Made by a program: the position numbers and the translations under genes | NCBI GenBank assembly: GCA_002483345.1 | Contig: DLHS01000005.1 | Coordinates: 238,038-302,037 of the forward strand | Length of the DNA: 64,000 nucleotides | Direction: 5' to 3' | Source of the DNA: Bacteroidetes bacterium UBA7662 | GTDB lineage: Bacteria > Bacteroidota > Bacteroidia > UBA7662 | Shown here: piece after piece, positions 8,095 to 16,990 of the stretch | How positions within the stretch are numbered: position 1 is the first letter of the stretch | Layout of the letters: every line of letters starts with the position of its first letter | The notes under the pieces: generated by a model | What the model saw: only the letters and a program-made list of their open reading frames with translations | The model's database searches: none | What the model was told of the DNA's origin: nothing

Positions 8095-9510
8095 ATGAAA
8101 TTAACTTTTTTTGGTGCAGCCAGGCAGGTTACCGGCAGCATGTACCTGCTGGAACTCGACGACGATTACCGCATACTCATTGACTGTGGCTTTGATCTTG
8201 AAAATGGCCGCCGCTTCGAACCCAATGAGCAGGGTATTTTTCCCTTCGACCCCAGTACACTGCATGTGGTACTGCTTACCCACGCGCATGTGGATCATTC
8301 CGGCAATATCCCGAATCTTTTCAAAGGCGGATTCGAAGGACAGGTGATATGTACGTTGCCTACCTATTACCTTTCTGCATTGCTTTTACGCGACAGTGCC
8401 CATCTGAATGAAAAGCGATTGAATACAACCGGCCGGCAGCGCAGGGGTAAAAAATTCAGAATTGCTGAGATGGTCGAAAAGACGGAGTTGTATTTCGAAG
8501 GCCACGTAACTGAAGCACTTGATAAGTTTTTCCCCATTGCATACCAGAAAAGGTTCAAATTACGTCAGGGTGTTTATGTTACCCTGAATCAGACAGGGCA
8601 TCTGCTGGGTGCGGCCAACATTATAGTGGAAGTGGAAGAGAACGGTGTCACCAAAAAAATCTGTTTTTCAGGAGACATAGGCCGTAAAAATTATCCCATG
8701 CTACCCGACCCGGTGCCTGTTCCGCAGGTCGACTACCTGGTATCTGAAAGCACCTATGGAGGCAGGTACCATCAGGATAAGGGGCCGGCAGGCGATATAC
8801 TGCTGGATATCATTGACCGGGCTTGTATAAAAAAGATTGGCAAATTGCTGATTCCGGCCTTTTCGGTGGGTAGGACCCAGGCCTTACTCTATGAGTTGCA
8901 TAAACTGAGTATTTCGGGCCGACTGCCTCGAATTCCCATTTATGTCGATAGCCCGATGGCCCTTGAAAGCATACAGATTTACCAGGAAATGGTTAAATAC
9001 ACCAATGAGGAGGCCAAAGCACTGGCAGATGATGAAGAAGATTTGTTCAGTTTTGATCAGTTGGAATACGTCAAACGGATCGGTGACAGCAAGGCACTCA
9101 GTAATCATTTTGAATCTGCCATCATTATCTCAGCTTCTGGTATGCTGGAAGGGGGACGCATTCAGACCCACCTGAAAACGCAGCTCCAGAACCCGAATGC
9201 GACCGTTTTTTTCATCGGTTATATGGCTGAAGGAACACTGGGGCGCAAACTGATTGATGGTGCCCGTTCGGTTACTGTAGATGGGAAGAGGGTAGAGGTG
9301 CACGCCACCCTTGAGGCTTCCGACATCTTCAGCGGCCATGCTGATGAAACAGGCTTGCTCGATTTTGTGTCAAGTCAGGATCCGGCAAAACTGAAAAAAG
9401 TTTTTCTGGTGCATGGGGATTTTTCCAGTATGCTTAGTTTCAGCACCTCACTCGAAGGCAGGGGGTACCAGGTTGAAATCCCTGCTAAAGGGCAGACTTT
9501 TATCTTGTAG
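8095..9510 (+). CDS. MBL-fold/beta-CASP RNA-processing nuclease
   Basis: The 471-residue protein begins MKLTFFGAARQVTGS, the usual start of this family. It has the metallo-beta-lactamase zinc motif HAHVDHSG, a later ISASGMLEGGR segment and a SGHADETGLLDF segment typical of beta-CASP proteins related to CPSF-73/YsH1-type RNA nucleases. The expected role is endo- or exonucleolytic RNA processing in the cytoplasm. The ATG at 8095 matches the family start, whereas the TTG at 8059 adds an unrelated peptide. The gene stands alone on the plus strand, followed by a long imperfect hairpin. Confidence 0.92.
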   Translation: MKLTFFGAARQVTGSMYLLELDDDYRILIDCGFDLENGRRFEPNEQGIFPFDPSTLHVVLLTHAHVDHSGNIPNLFKGGFEGQVICTLPTYYLSALLLRDSAHLNEKRLNTTGRQRRGKKFRIAEMVEKTELYFEGHVTEALDKFFPIAYQKRFKLRQGVYVTLNQTGHLLGAANIIVEVEENGVTKKICFSGDIGRKNYPMLPDPVPVPQVDYLVSESTYGGRYHQDKGPAGDILLDIIDRACIKKIGKLLIPAFSVGRTQALLYELHKLSISGRLPRIPIYVDSPMALESIQIYQEMVKYTNEEAKALADDEEDLFSFDQLEYVKRIGDSKALSNHFESAIIISASGMLEGGRIQTHLKTQLQNPNATVFFIGYMAEGTLGRKLIDGARSVTVDGKRVEVHATLEASDIFSGHADETGLLDFVSSQDPAKLKKVFLVHGDFSSMLSFSTSLEGRGYQVEIPAKGQTFIL

Positions 9511-9524
9511 ACATGGGCCGGAAA

Positions 9525-9598
9525 GGGTGGCTAGTGATTAGGGAGGGCCAGTTTTCCATAGGCAAAGCCGACGGAAAACCGCTAACCCCTAACCACCC
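9525..9598. repeat. long imperfect hairpin after the beta-CASP gene
   Basis: Two arms of 19 bases (9525-9543 and 9580-9598) are inverted with four mismatches. Just inside them GTTTTCC (9551-9557) pairs with GGAAAAC (9573-9579). There is no T-run, so it is not a canonical terminator. The arm CTAACCCCTAACCACC resembles a dispersed intergenic repeat. Confidence 0.5.
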
Positions 9599-9708
9599 AT
9601 CTCACCAGAAGTAGTGATTTTTCAATCCGTAGCCATAAAATGCACATACTATGTAAGCATATAATTTATGGAAGCCTTAACTTTACAGTATAAACAAATT
9701 GACAGCAA

Positions 9709-10113
9709 ATGAAAAAATGGATGCTTTTTCTGTTTGTAGCGGTTATAGCCGTTGCTTGTGGACAAGATAAATCGAGGGTTAAGGCGATGGAAGATGAAGC
9801 CATTGCCATTCACGACGAAGTAATGCCGGAGATGGGCACCATCATTGACCTGAAGGGACAACTTAAAGCCAAATGGGCAACCGTTGACACCGCCGACCTG
9901 CAAATGCAAACTACTTACCAGGATATTTATACAGCACTTGAGACCGCTGAAGAAGGTATGAAAAGCTGGATGCACAGTTACGAAGTTCCCGATTATACCA
10001 AACCTATTGAAGAACTGGAACCGGTCATGATCAAACAACTCGAAGACATCAAGGCAGTACATGCCTCCATGAAAAAGAGCATTGCGGATGCGCAGGCTTT
10101 ACTGGCTAAGTAA
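9709..10113 (+). CDS. small helical lipoprotein
   Basis: The 134-residue lipoprotein has signal MKKWMLFLFVAVIAVAC with Cys17 as the likely lipidation site. The rest is highly charged and helix-forming (Glu, Lys, Met rich), with segments such as MEDEAIAIHDEVMPEMG and EGMKSWMHSYEVPDYTK. Homologues in Bacteroidetes are often labelled viral A-type inclusion-like proteins, a name without functional meaning. It overlaps the SCO gene, so the two are probably co-translated. I infer a periplasmic role connected with respiratory copper handling only from this linkage. Confidence 0.75.
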   Translation: MKKWMLFLFVAVIAVACGQDKSRVKAMEDEAIAIHDEVMPEMGTIIDLKGQLKAKWATVDTADLQMQTTYQDIYTALETAEEGMKSWMHSYEVPDYTKPIEELEPVMIKQLEDIKAVHASMKKSIADAQALLAK

Positions 10114-10717
10114 TTTTTTCTGGGTAGGGCTGCTGGCCTGTGAGTCTCCGCAAGGTGACTCACAGCTTCCCGTTTTGGGCCCTATGGAACTCACTGCAAA
10201 TACCTCAGGCGGTTACGACACCACCTATTTTGATTATCCGGATTATCAATGGATCGATCAGGACAGCTTACCCTTTACGCCGGATAGCCTGGCGGGACAG
10301 GTTTTCCTGGTCGATTTTTTCTTTACCAGTTGCCCTACCATCTGTATAGACATGCGGAGCGAGCTGATGCGGGTATACAAACAATTCGGAGAAAACCAGG
10401 ATTTCAGAATTGTGAGCCATACCATCGACAGCGAATATGACAGGCCATCGGTATTGAAAAATTATGCTGAATACTGCGGTGTAGCCAATCGAAACTGGTT
10501 GTTTGTAAATGGCCCTGAAAGCGAAGTATATCAGGTAGCGAAACAAGCCTATCTCTCGCTGGCATCCAGAGACAGCACCGCAGCCGGAGGTTTCCTGCAT
10601 AGCGGCACCTTCATTTTACTGGATAAACAAAAACGAATTCGGGGTGTATATGATGGCACCTCTGCGCCCGAGGTTGACCGGCTTATAGAGGAATTGCCGC
10701 TTCTGCTGCAGGAATAA
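10088..10717 (+). CDS. SCO1/SenC family copper-binding thioredoxin-fold protein
   Basis: The 209-residue protein has an N-terminal lipoprotein-like signal (LSNFFWVGLLACES). The thioredoxin-fold core carries FFFTSCPTICIDM, giving the CxxxC copper site, and the third ligand His in GGFLHSGTFILLD. With all three ligands present it is likely a functional assembly factor for the CuA centre of cytochrome oxidase, or a periplasmic thiol-redox protein. ATG 10088 was preferred over TTG 10082. The start lies within the preceding lipoprotein gene. A strong hairpin follows at 10769-10798. Confidence 0.9.
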   Translation: MRRLYWLSNFFWVGLLACESPQGDSQLPVLGPMELTANTSGGYDTTYFDYPDYQWIDQDSLPFTPDSLAGQVFLVDFFFTSCPTICIDMRSELMRVYKQFGENQDFRIVSHTIDSEYDRPSVLKNYAEYCGVANRNWLFVNGPESEVYQVAKQAYLSLASRDSTAAGGFLHSGTFILLDKQKRIRGVYDGTSAPEVDRLIEELPLLLQE

Positions 10718-10768
10718 ATCAACACGCTCAGACCTTACCTTTTATTTCAAGGAAGCTGCTCTAAACAG

Positions 10769-10798
10769 AGAAAGTCGTCTCTATGGAGACGACTTTCT
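10769..10798. terminator. perfect 13-bp hairpin between convergent genes
   Basis: AGAAAGTCGTCTC (10769-10781) and GAGACGACTTTCT (10786-10798) form a perfect 13-bp stem with a TATG loop. There is no long T-run on either side. Its position between the convergent SCO and DUF3127 genes makes a bidirectional transcription block likely. Confidence 0.55.
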
Positions 10799-10882
10799 AG
10801 TCGGATAGCACAAACGTAAGAGTTTCACAGCGGTATAATCCGTGGTGAAAATCATAAAAATCCTATCCTATCAGTGTGCTAT

Positions 10883-11239
10883 TTAAAACGGCAAATCATC
10901 TGTGCCGGCACTCTGGTCAAAGTTTTCGTAATTCGGCAATGGGTCGGTCCCGGCCGCTACCGGTCCTGTTCCTGCGCCAGCCTGTACTTTCCAGGCTTTC
11001 ACTTCGGTATACCAGCGACCATTGTACTCACGGCTTTCCACATCGATAGAGGCAGTTACCTGCGCCCCAGCCTGGAGTGGAAACTGATCGATTTTTTCTC
11101 CCCATACACTGATACATACCTTTTTGGGGTATTGGCCAGGGATTTCAAGTATAAATTCCCGTTTGCGCCAGGTGTTGCCGTTGCGGCCTTGTCCGTTGAC
11201 TTCGGGCATGAGTTGCAGTATGTTTCCAGTCAGCTCCAT
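10883..11239 (-). CDS. DUF3127 protein with SSB-like C-terminal tail
   Basis: The 118-residue cytoplasmic protein matches DUF3127, a small OB-fold-like family found almost only in Bacteroidetes (MELTGNILQLMPEVNGQGRN, REFILEIPG, SIDVESREYNGRWYTEVKAW). The C-terminus is a flexible Gly/Ala/Pro linker followed by an acidic hydrophobic tip ending TDDLPF. That is nearly identical to the protein-binding tip of bacterial single-stranded DNA-binding proteins (DDDIPF/DDLPF). I infer a nucleic-acid-binding protein that may dock onto SSB partners such as RecO, RecQ-type helicases or PriA. No operon partner is obvious. Confidence 0.85.
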   Translation of the reverse strand: MELTGNILQLMPEVNGQGRNGNTWRKREFILEIPGQYPKKVCISVWGEKIDQFPLQAGAQVTASIDVESREYNGRWYTEVKAWKVQAGAGTGPVAAGTDPLPNYENFDQSAGTDDLPF

Positions 11240-11315
11240 GATTCTTTTTTTAAAGGAACGAAGATAAGCTTTGATATGCCCTGCTGTTGAGGGTGTTGAA
11301 AAATAGACGCTCTTT

Positions 11316-12032
11316 TTAAAGCCGATGCCAAAGAGAGGGAGGTAGCCATTCCAATATTTTGGCTACATAGAACCAGCGTTTGGTGATATAGGCCACAGCT
11401 CGTTTATTTTCAATTGCTTTTTTGATTTGCAAAGCTGCCTTTTCCACAGGAGCTACCCAAAACAAACCAGGACCCTGCGCCATGGCAGTATCCACAAAGC
11501 CAGGTCTGATGTCAGTAATCGTCAGATTCAGTTTGCGGCGGAACGCCTTTTTGCGCAGACCTTCCAGATAGTTCGACTCAAAAGCTTTGCTGGCATTGTA
11601 GGCAGGTGAGCCCCGGTCGCCGCGACGGGAAGCGACCGAACTGAAAGCAACCAGTTGTCCGCCACCTTTTTGCTCGAAATAGTGATAAGCCGCAACTACA
11701 AAACGGGTAAAGGCAGTAACGTTGACAGCTACCGTATCCAGTTCAATTTTTTCATCCAACGGACTGTTTGCCATGCCTGTACCTGAACTGTAAACGAATA
11801 TATCCACCTTACCCAGCGTGTTAAAGGCATGCTGAAGGTGGTCAAGCGCATCATTTGCTGTCACATCCAGCACAAAAGTTTTTATTTGATCAGGAAATGC
11901 TGCTGCAATGGCAGCAAGCTTATCGGCAGAACGGGCAGCAATGCCCACCTGCCAGCCATGGTGGGCGTATGCACGGGCAAGCGCCTCGCCTATACCCGAG
12001 CTGGCGCCTATGATGAGAATGGTTTTGTTCAT
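11316..12032 (-). CDS. short-chain dehydrogenase/reductase (SDR)
   Basis: The protein of 238 residues starts at MNKTILIIGASSGIGEALA, giving the Rossmann glycine motif GASSGIG at residues 8-14. An upstream in-frame ATG at 12065 would add a non-conserved peptide. The catalytic Ser and the YxxxK pair are seen in FSSVASRRGD and SPAYNASKAFE. It is an NAD(P)-dependent oxidoreductase; the C-terminal helix ILEWLPPSLWHRL resembles classical SDRs that act on lipid or sugar carbonyls, but the substrate is unknown. The terminator of the neighbouring lipoprotein gene lies directly upstream, so it is likely transcribed alone. Confidence 0.9.
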   Translation of the reverse strand: MNKTILIIGASSGIGEALARAYAHHGWQVGIAARSADKLAAIAAAFPDQIKTFVLDVTANDALDHLQHAFNTLGKVDIFVYSSGTGMANSPLDEKIELDTVAVNVTAFTRFVVAAYHYFEQKGGGQLVAFSSVASRRGDRGSPAYNASKAFESNYLEGLRKKAFRRKLNLTITDIRPGFVDTAMAQGPGLFWVAPVEKAALQIKKAIENKRAVAYITKRWFYVAKILEWLPPSLWHRL

Positions 12033-12086
12033 GGGCCAATTATAAGGAGGATTGGTGATCGACAAAGGATCAGGTCGTTTTTTGTC

Positions 12087-12119
12087 AAAAAAAAGGCTGC
12101 GCTATCACAGCGCAGCCTT
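12087..12119 (-). terminator. Rho-independent terminator of the 12152-12700 lipoprotein gene
   Basis: AAGGCTGCGCT (12093-12103) pairs with AGCGCAGCCTT (12109-12119) in a perfect 11-bp stem. On the minus strand it is followed by a run of eight T (12087-12094). Confidence 0.85.
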
Positions 12120-12151
12120 ACACTAAACCAAACCTATAAAGCGCATTTTAC

Positions 12152-12700
12152 TTAGCGGGCAAAAGCGCCCACGATAAGGTATGTTGTGAGATTTGTGGTG
12201 CTGATGGCCTGGGTAGGATCGTGTACTACCAGGAAGCCATTGTAGTTGGCCGTGATGTCATCAAAACTCATCATTACTTCCTGGCTGCTACTCATCGTGC
12301 CGCCATTGCCATTGATGTGGGTTACCAGTACGTTTACATTCGGAGATTCATTGTAGGGCGTGCCATTGGGTGTGGTGGCAGGATCTGCTGCGTCGTGTGC
12401 ATGAATCATATACTCCTGACCGGTCATGGTGTTGTTCAGGGTAATGGTGATTTTCGATTTTGATGCTTCCAGTTCTTCCACCAGCAGGGTGGCTGTAAGA
12501 TTGGTTGGGTGTGAACCGGCATAGGCCGTGCCTGCACCAACCTGACCTGTATTAAAGGCATAGTTGTAGGTCATCGTTTTTTTGGCAGGAACAGTAGGTG
12601 TTACTGCTTCGTCTTCTTTACAACTGCTGAAGGCCAGTACCCCTGCAAGCAACAAGGCGCTCAGGGAGAAAATACGGTTGCGGGTGTTTACATTTTTCAT
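12152..12700 (-). CDS. secreted lipoprotein, CHRD-like beta domain
   Basis: The lipoprotein of about 182 residues starts at ATG 12700 (MKNVNTRNRIFSL); an ATG at 12709 adds three residues. The signal ends at AFSSCKED, with Cys as the lipid site. After a Pro/Thr linker the domain shows YMIHAHDAADPATTPNGTPY and GFLVVHDPTQAISTTNL. This His-containing beta-sandwich pattern is reminiscent of CHRD or Cu/Zn-superoxide-dismutase-like domains, but the metal ligands are not complete enough to claim enzyme activity. The gene is monocistronic and has a strong terminator. Confidence 0.75.
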   Translation of the reverse strand: MKNVNTRNRIFSLSALLLAGVLAFSSCKEDEAVTPTVPAKKTMTYNYAFNTGQVGAGTAYAGSHPTNLTATLLVEELEASKSKITITLNNTMTGQEYMIHAHDAADPATTPNGTPYNESPNVNVLVTHINGNGGTMSSSQEVMMSFDDITANYNGFLVVHDPTQAISTTNLTTYLIVGAFAR

Positions 12701-12724
12701 ACGATACATAATTTATGGTTGTGA

Positions 12725-12964
12725 CAGACTTACGGAGAAGTTGTTTCTTTGGATTTACCTGAAAAAAAAGAAGTCATCCCAGGACCGGAATGGTGCTGCC
12801 AGCCAGACAAAGAGAAGGTATATACAAGGGAATGGGCAGAAAAACGCCCAAGGCTGTTGAGATAATTAAGAAATCATTTTGTTCGTGCCAGGGCAGCTGG
12901 CTTATCCTTCACAGATGAAGAAAAAGTAGCGGCAGCTCAATCTTCTATGAAAGAAGCTGGTGCG
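12725..12964 (+). other. intergenic segment with possible decayed coding frame
   Basis: Between the lipoprotein and uvrC, the plus-strand frame beginning at 12725 is open except for one TAA at 12863. It has protein-like composition (LPEKKEVIPGPEWCCQPDKE, then FTDEEKVAAAQSSMKEAG). It lacks a convincing start and I recognise no family. It may be a remnant or chance. Confidence 0.2.
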
Positions 12965-14773
12965 CTAACCCTGTTTCAATCCCGCCAGCCAATCCAGCAC
13001 GACCTTCGCCCTGGCAGGACCAACGGCTGCTATTATCTTGTCTGCACCGGCTTCCTCCAGCCCCTTTACCGATTTAAAGGTCTTGAGTAAAACTGCCGTG
13101 GTTTTGGGGCCAATGCCCGGAATATCCGTCAAAGCTGATTTAATGGTACCCTTGCTACGCTGACTCCGGTGGTGCGTAATGCCAAAACGGTGGGCCTCAT
13201 CGCGCATTTGCTGTATTACTTTGAGGGTATAACGTGTTTTGTCGATATGCAGCGGTACGGGGTCGTTCGGGTAAAACAGCTCCTCCAGGTTTTTGGCAAT
13301 GCCAAGTACCGGTAACTGGTGGTAGATGCCCAGCCCTTTGAGGGCGCTTACCGCTGAACTGAGCTGTCCTTTACCTCCGTCTACAATGAGCAAGTCGGGA
13401 AGCGGCTGTTTTTCTTCCAGCAGCCGCTTGTATCGGCGGGTAATGACTTCTTCCATCGTAGCAAAGTCGTTCGCTCCTACCACTGTTTTTACGTTAAAAT
13501 GGCGGTAGTCTTTTTTACTGGGTTTGGCATTTTTGAATACTACACAGGCTGATACGGGATAGTCGCCATGGAAATTGGAGTTGTCGAAGCACTCAATATG
13601 TCGCGGAAGTGTTTTCAGACGCAAATCTTCCTGCATCATTTGCAGTATGCCGTCGGTTCTAGATTCAGCTGATTTTTTTTGCCGCTGCAGCAGCAAATCG
13701 TTGAGGTGATAAAAGGCATTTTTCAGGCTCAGCTCAATCAGTTTACGCTTATCACCGATGCGGGGCACCTGAAGGTCAAGACCCTCGGGTTGTGCATCCG
13801 GGATTTCCGACAGCAGTATTTCACGTGCCTGACTGTTGAATTTATTCCGAAGCTCTATGAGCGCATAACTCAGTAACTGGGCATTATTTTCATCGAGGGT
13901 TTTTTGTATTTCCAGGTTGTGACTGATGACAATAGATCCATGCTGCATGTGGAAGTAATTTACCACGGCCATGTCTTCCTGCTGGGCTATGCTGAAGACA
14001 TCAATGTTGGAGATATTGGTGTTAACCACGGCACTTTTCGACTGGTAATTTTCAAGGGCATCAAGTTTTTGTTTGACTTTAGCCGCCTTTTCAAAAGCAA
14101 GCGCTGCAGCATAGGTTTTCATTTCATCCCGTAACAATTGAGCCGCCTTGTGGTAACTGCCTTTAAGTATATCGGCGATGGCGTCAATGTTGGCATCGTA
14201 ATCAGCCTTGGTCTGATAGGCTTCACAGGGCCCCAGGCAATTACCAATCTGGTATTCCAGACAAACCCTGAATTTCCCCGCCCGGATATTTTTTTCATTC
14301 AATGGCAGGCTACAGTTCCGGAGCGGGTAAATACGGTTCACCAGATCGAGCATGGTATACATCATATTGCCTGATGCATAGGGTCCGAAATAGCGGGATC
14401 CGTCTTTCACATACTGCCGTGTAACCTGTACCCGCGGATAATCCTCGTTTTTGATTACAATGTAAGGGTAGGTTTTGTCATCCTTTAGCCTGATGTTGAA
14501 ACGGGGCTGGTGTTTTTTGATAAGGGCGTTCTCCAGCAACAAAGCATCCAGTTCTGTATCTACAATGGTGAACTCAATGCGGGCTATCCGGCTTACCATC
14601 AACCGGAGGCGGTTGTTGTCAAGCCGCTCTAACTGGAAATACTGACTGACCCGCTTCCGGAGACTTTTGGCTTTTCCAACATACAGCAGTTTTTCGTCCT
14701 TATCGAAATAACGGTATACGCCCGGCTGAAGCGGGATGGTTTGCGCAAGCTGACTGAATTCTGCGGGGGTCAT
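12965..14773 (-). CDS. uvrC: UvrABC excinuclease subunit C
   Basis: The 602-residue protein makes both incisions around DNA lesions in nucleotide excision repair. It has an N-terminal GIY-YIG nuclease domain (GVYRYFDKDEKLLYVGKAKSLRKRV, about 17-45), the UVR UvrB-binding region near residue 200-240, the C-terminal RNase H-like nuclease (IECFDNSNFHGDYPVSACVVF and LLIVDGGKGQLSSA) and two terminal helix-hairpin-helix motifs (LTDIPGIGPKTTAVLLKTF). Length is normal. Its ATG overlaps the PBP1A stop as ATGA, making it the last gene of the porW-PBP1A-uvrC operon. Confidence 0.97.
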   Translation of the reverse strand: MTPAEFSQLAQTIPLQPGVYRYFDKDEKLLYVGKAKSLRKRVSQYFQLERLDNNRLRLMVSRIARIEFTIVDTELDALLLENALIKKHQPRFNIRLKDDKTYPYIVIKNEDYPRVQVTRQYVKDGSRYFGPYASGNMMYTMLDLVNRIYPLRNCSLPLNEKNIRAGKFRVCLEYQIGNCLGPCEAYQTKADYDANIDAIADILKGSYHKAAQLLRDEMKTYAAALAFEKAAKVKQKLDALENYQSKSAVVNTNISNIDVFSIAQQEDMAVVNYFHMQHGSIVISHNLEIQKTLDENNAQLLSYALIELRNKFNSQAREILLSEIPDAQPEGLDLQVPRIGDKRKLIELSLKNAFYHLNDLLLQRQKKSAESRTDGILQMMQEDLRLKTLPRHIECFDNSNFHGDYPVSACVVFKNAKPSKKDYRHFNVKTVVGANDFATMEEVITRRYKRLLEEKQPLPDLLIVDGGKGQLSSAVSALKGLGIYHQLPVLGIAKNLEELFYPNDPVPLHIDKTRYTLKVIQQMRDEAHRFGITHHRSQRSKGTIKSALTDIPGIGPKTTAVLLKTFKSVKGLEEAGADKIIAAVGPARAKVVLDWLAGLKQG

Positions 14774-16986
14774 CAGAAAATCTCCCTGAGACGACGGTCG
14801 GTTTGGGTAGCAGTGCTATCGGCTTGAGGAGGCTTGTACCCGCTGCAGCTCATATTGATGGTAATGGGGGATGACGGTGGCTGAAAGGAAGTAGGCACGA
14901 TGTTCAGCTCCTTGTCGGCATAAACCCGTTTGAAAAACTCACCCCATATTGGCAGGGCACTGTTCGCACCTCCTCCGAGCGCGGTGGTTCTGAAATGAAC
15001 CGCCCGGTCGTCAGCCCCTACCCATGCTCCGGCTACCAGTTCTGGTGTAATACCGATGAACCAGCCGTCAGAGTTGTTTTGGGTCGTGCCGGTTTTGCCA
15101 CCAATGTCGTTTTTGAACCCGTAACGGAAACGTAATCTACGCCCGGTGCCCTTGTCAATAACTCCCTGAAGCAATTTCGTCATAACGAAAGACGTCTCTT
15201 CACTCAGCGCTTCCCTGGTTTCCGGAACAAATTCCGCCAGCACATTGCCGTTTTTATCTTCGATACGGGTCATGAAGATAGGTTCTGTCCAGACACCTTT
15301 GTTTACATAAGTAGCATAGGCTCCCACCATTTCGTAGACACTCATATCAAAAGTACCCAGACAGAGGGACGGGTAAGGATCCATCGGGCTGGTTATGCCC
15401 ATGTTACGACTCAGTTCAATCACCGATTCCGGTCCGACCTGTTTCATGAGATAGGCCACTATATTGTTGATAGACCCTGCAATACCTTCAAACATATTCA
15501 GATAACCGCCGTTTTTGCCATCGTAATTCTTAGGAGTCCAGTTCTGGAAGTTTTCAAAGGTGACCTGTTGGTTCGGAATCTTCACACAGGGGTCGAAGCC
15601 ATTGTCGATAGCCAGGGTATAGACCAGCGGCTTAAAAGTTGATCCCGCCTGGCGTTTGGCCGACGGATTGACGTGGTCGTATTGAGCGAAGTCGATGTCA
15701 ATGCCGCCTACCCAGGCTTTGATATAGCCACTGTGCGGATCCATGGCCATAAAACCGGCATGCAGGAATTTTTTGGCATAGGCAATCGAATCCATCAGGG
15801 TCATGACAGTATCCTTGTAGCCATTCCAGCTGAATAGCCGTAATTCCATCGGTGTGTTGAAATAGGCTTCAATTTCTTCCTGACTCATGCCTTCCGCTTT
15901 CAGCGATTTGTAACGGTCGCTTCGTTTCATGCCCATGGTCAGTATCTGGGTATTTTTGCCCCAGGGGTCACGGCCTTTCCAGTGCTGATCGAAAGTTTTC
16001 TGCAAATCCTTCATGTGGATTTTGGTCGCCTCTTCCGCATAGGCCTGCATCCTGCTGTTAAGGGTTGTATATACTTTCAGACCATCTTTATAGATATTGT
16101 ACTTGCTGCCATCAGGTTTCCGGTTCTCATTACACCATTTCTGAAGCTCTTTACGTAAATACTCCCTGAAATAAGTGGCCAAACCTGCACTGTGGCTTTG
16201 AGGGCGTAAATCGAGTTCAATGGGCAAAGCTTTGATGCTGTCTGCCTGAGCCTCTGTCAGCACCTCATACTTTTCCATCTGACCAATAACAGTATTCCGC
16301 CGTGCCAATGACCTTTCCGGATTTTTGACCGGCGAATACATGGTTACGCCTTTCAGTATGCCAACCAGAATGGCCGATTCCTGTACATTCAAGTCTTTGG
16401 TGTCCTTGTTGAAGTAAGTTCGGGCAGCCGATTTGATGCCAAAGCTGTTGTAACCGAATTCAACGGTGTTGAGGTACATGGCCAGAATTTCTTCTTTGGT
16501 ATACTGCTGCTCCAGCCGGATGGCAATGATCCATTCTTTGAATTTTTGAAGAATACGCGCGGCAGTAGAACTGGCCCTTTCACCTGTGAACAGGTTTTTG
16601 GCCAGCTGCTGGGTAAGGGTAGAAGCACCACCTTTTTTGCCCAGAAATACCACAGCACGGGTTAAACCCCGCAAATCAATACCACTGTGTTTGTTAAAAC
16701 GAACATCTTCCGTAGCAATCAGCGCATTGATGAGGTTAGGTGAAAGCTCATCGTATTTGGTGAAGGAGCGGTTTTGCAGGTAGAACTTACCAATGACAAC
16801 CGCGTCTTCCGAAATAATCTCAGTAGCCAGCGCACTTTTGGGATTTTCGAGGTCTTCAAAAGTAGGGAGTTCGCCAAACCAATCCTGACTCAGGCCAAAT
16901 AAAAAGCCTGAAAAAAGAAGACAGCCGGTTACAAAAATAATCCAGAAACGAAGAATGTAACCGCCGAAACCGCTGTTAGTAGCCAT
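14773..16986 (-). CDS. class A penicillin-binding protein (PBP1A type)
   Basis: The 737-residue bifunctional peptidoglycan synthase has one N-terminal membrane segment (about 10-32) and a GT51 glycosyltransferase domain with catalytic Glu93 in ATEDVRFNKHSG and the GGASTLTQQLAKNLF motif. The transpeptidase domain has the SxxK nucleophile (GSTFKP), SxN (SINN) and KTGTT motifs. ATG 16986 was chosen because it begins 4 bases after the porW stop; the in-frame start at 17058 would overlap porW by about 70 bases. It acts in the periplasm. Linkage to porW and uvrC appears to reflect operon packing rather than shared function. Confidence 0.95.
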   Translation of the reverse strand: MATNSGFGGYILRFWIIFVTGCLLFSGFLFGLSQDWFGELPTFEDLENPKSALATEIISEDAVVIGKFYLQNRSFTKYDELSPNLINALIATEDVRFNKHSGIDLRGLTRAVVFLGKKGGASTLTQQLAKNLFTGERASSTAARILQKFKEWIIAIRLEQQYTKEEILAMYLNTVEFGYNSFGIKSAARTYFNKDTKDLNVQESAILVGILKGVTMYSPVKNPERSLARRNTVIGQMEKYEVLTEAQADSIKALPIELDLRPQSHSAGLATYFREYLRKELQKWCNENRKPDGSKYNIYKDGLKVYTTLNSRMQAYAEEATKIHMKDLQKTFDQHWKGRDPWGKNTQILTMGMKRSDRYKSLKAEGMSQEEIEAYFNTPMELRLFSWNGYKDTVMTLMDSIAYAKKFLHAGFMAMDPHSGYIKAWVGGIDIDFAQYDHVNPSAKRQAGSTFKPLVYTLAIDNGFDPCVKIPNQQVTFENFQNWTPKNYDGKNGGYLNMFEGIAGSINNIVAYLMKQVGPESVIELSRNMGITSPMDPYPSLCLGTFDMSVYEMVGAYATYVNKGVWTEPIFMTRIEDKNGNVLAEFVPETREALSEETSFVMTKLLQGVIDKGTGRRLRFRYGFKNDIGGKTGTTQNNSDGWFIGITPELVAGAWVGADDRAVHFRTTALGGGANSALPIWGEFFKRVYADKELNIVPTSFQPPSSPITINMSCSGYKPPQADSTATQTDRRLREIF

Positions 16987-16990
16987 GTAA

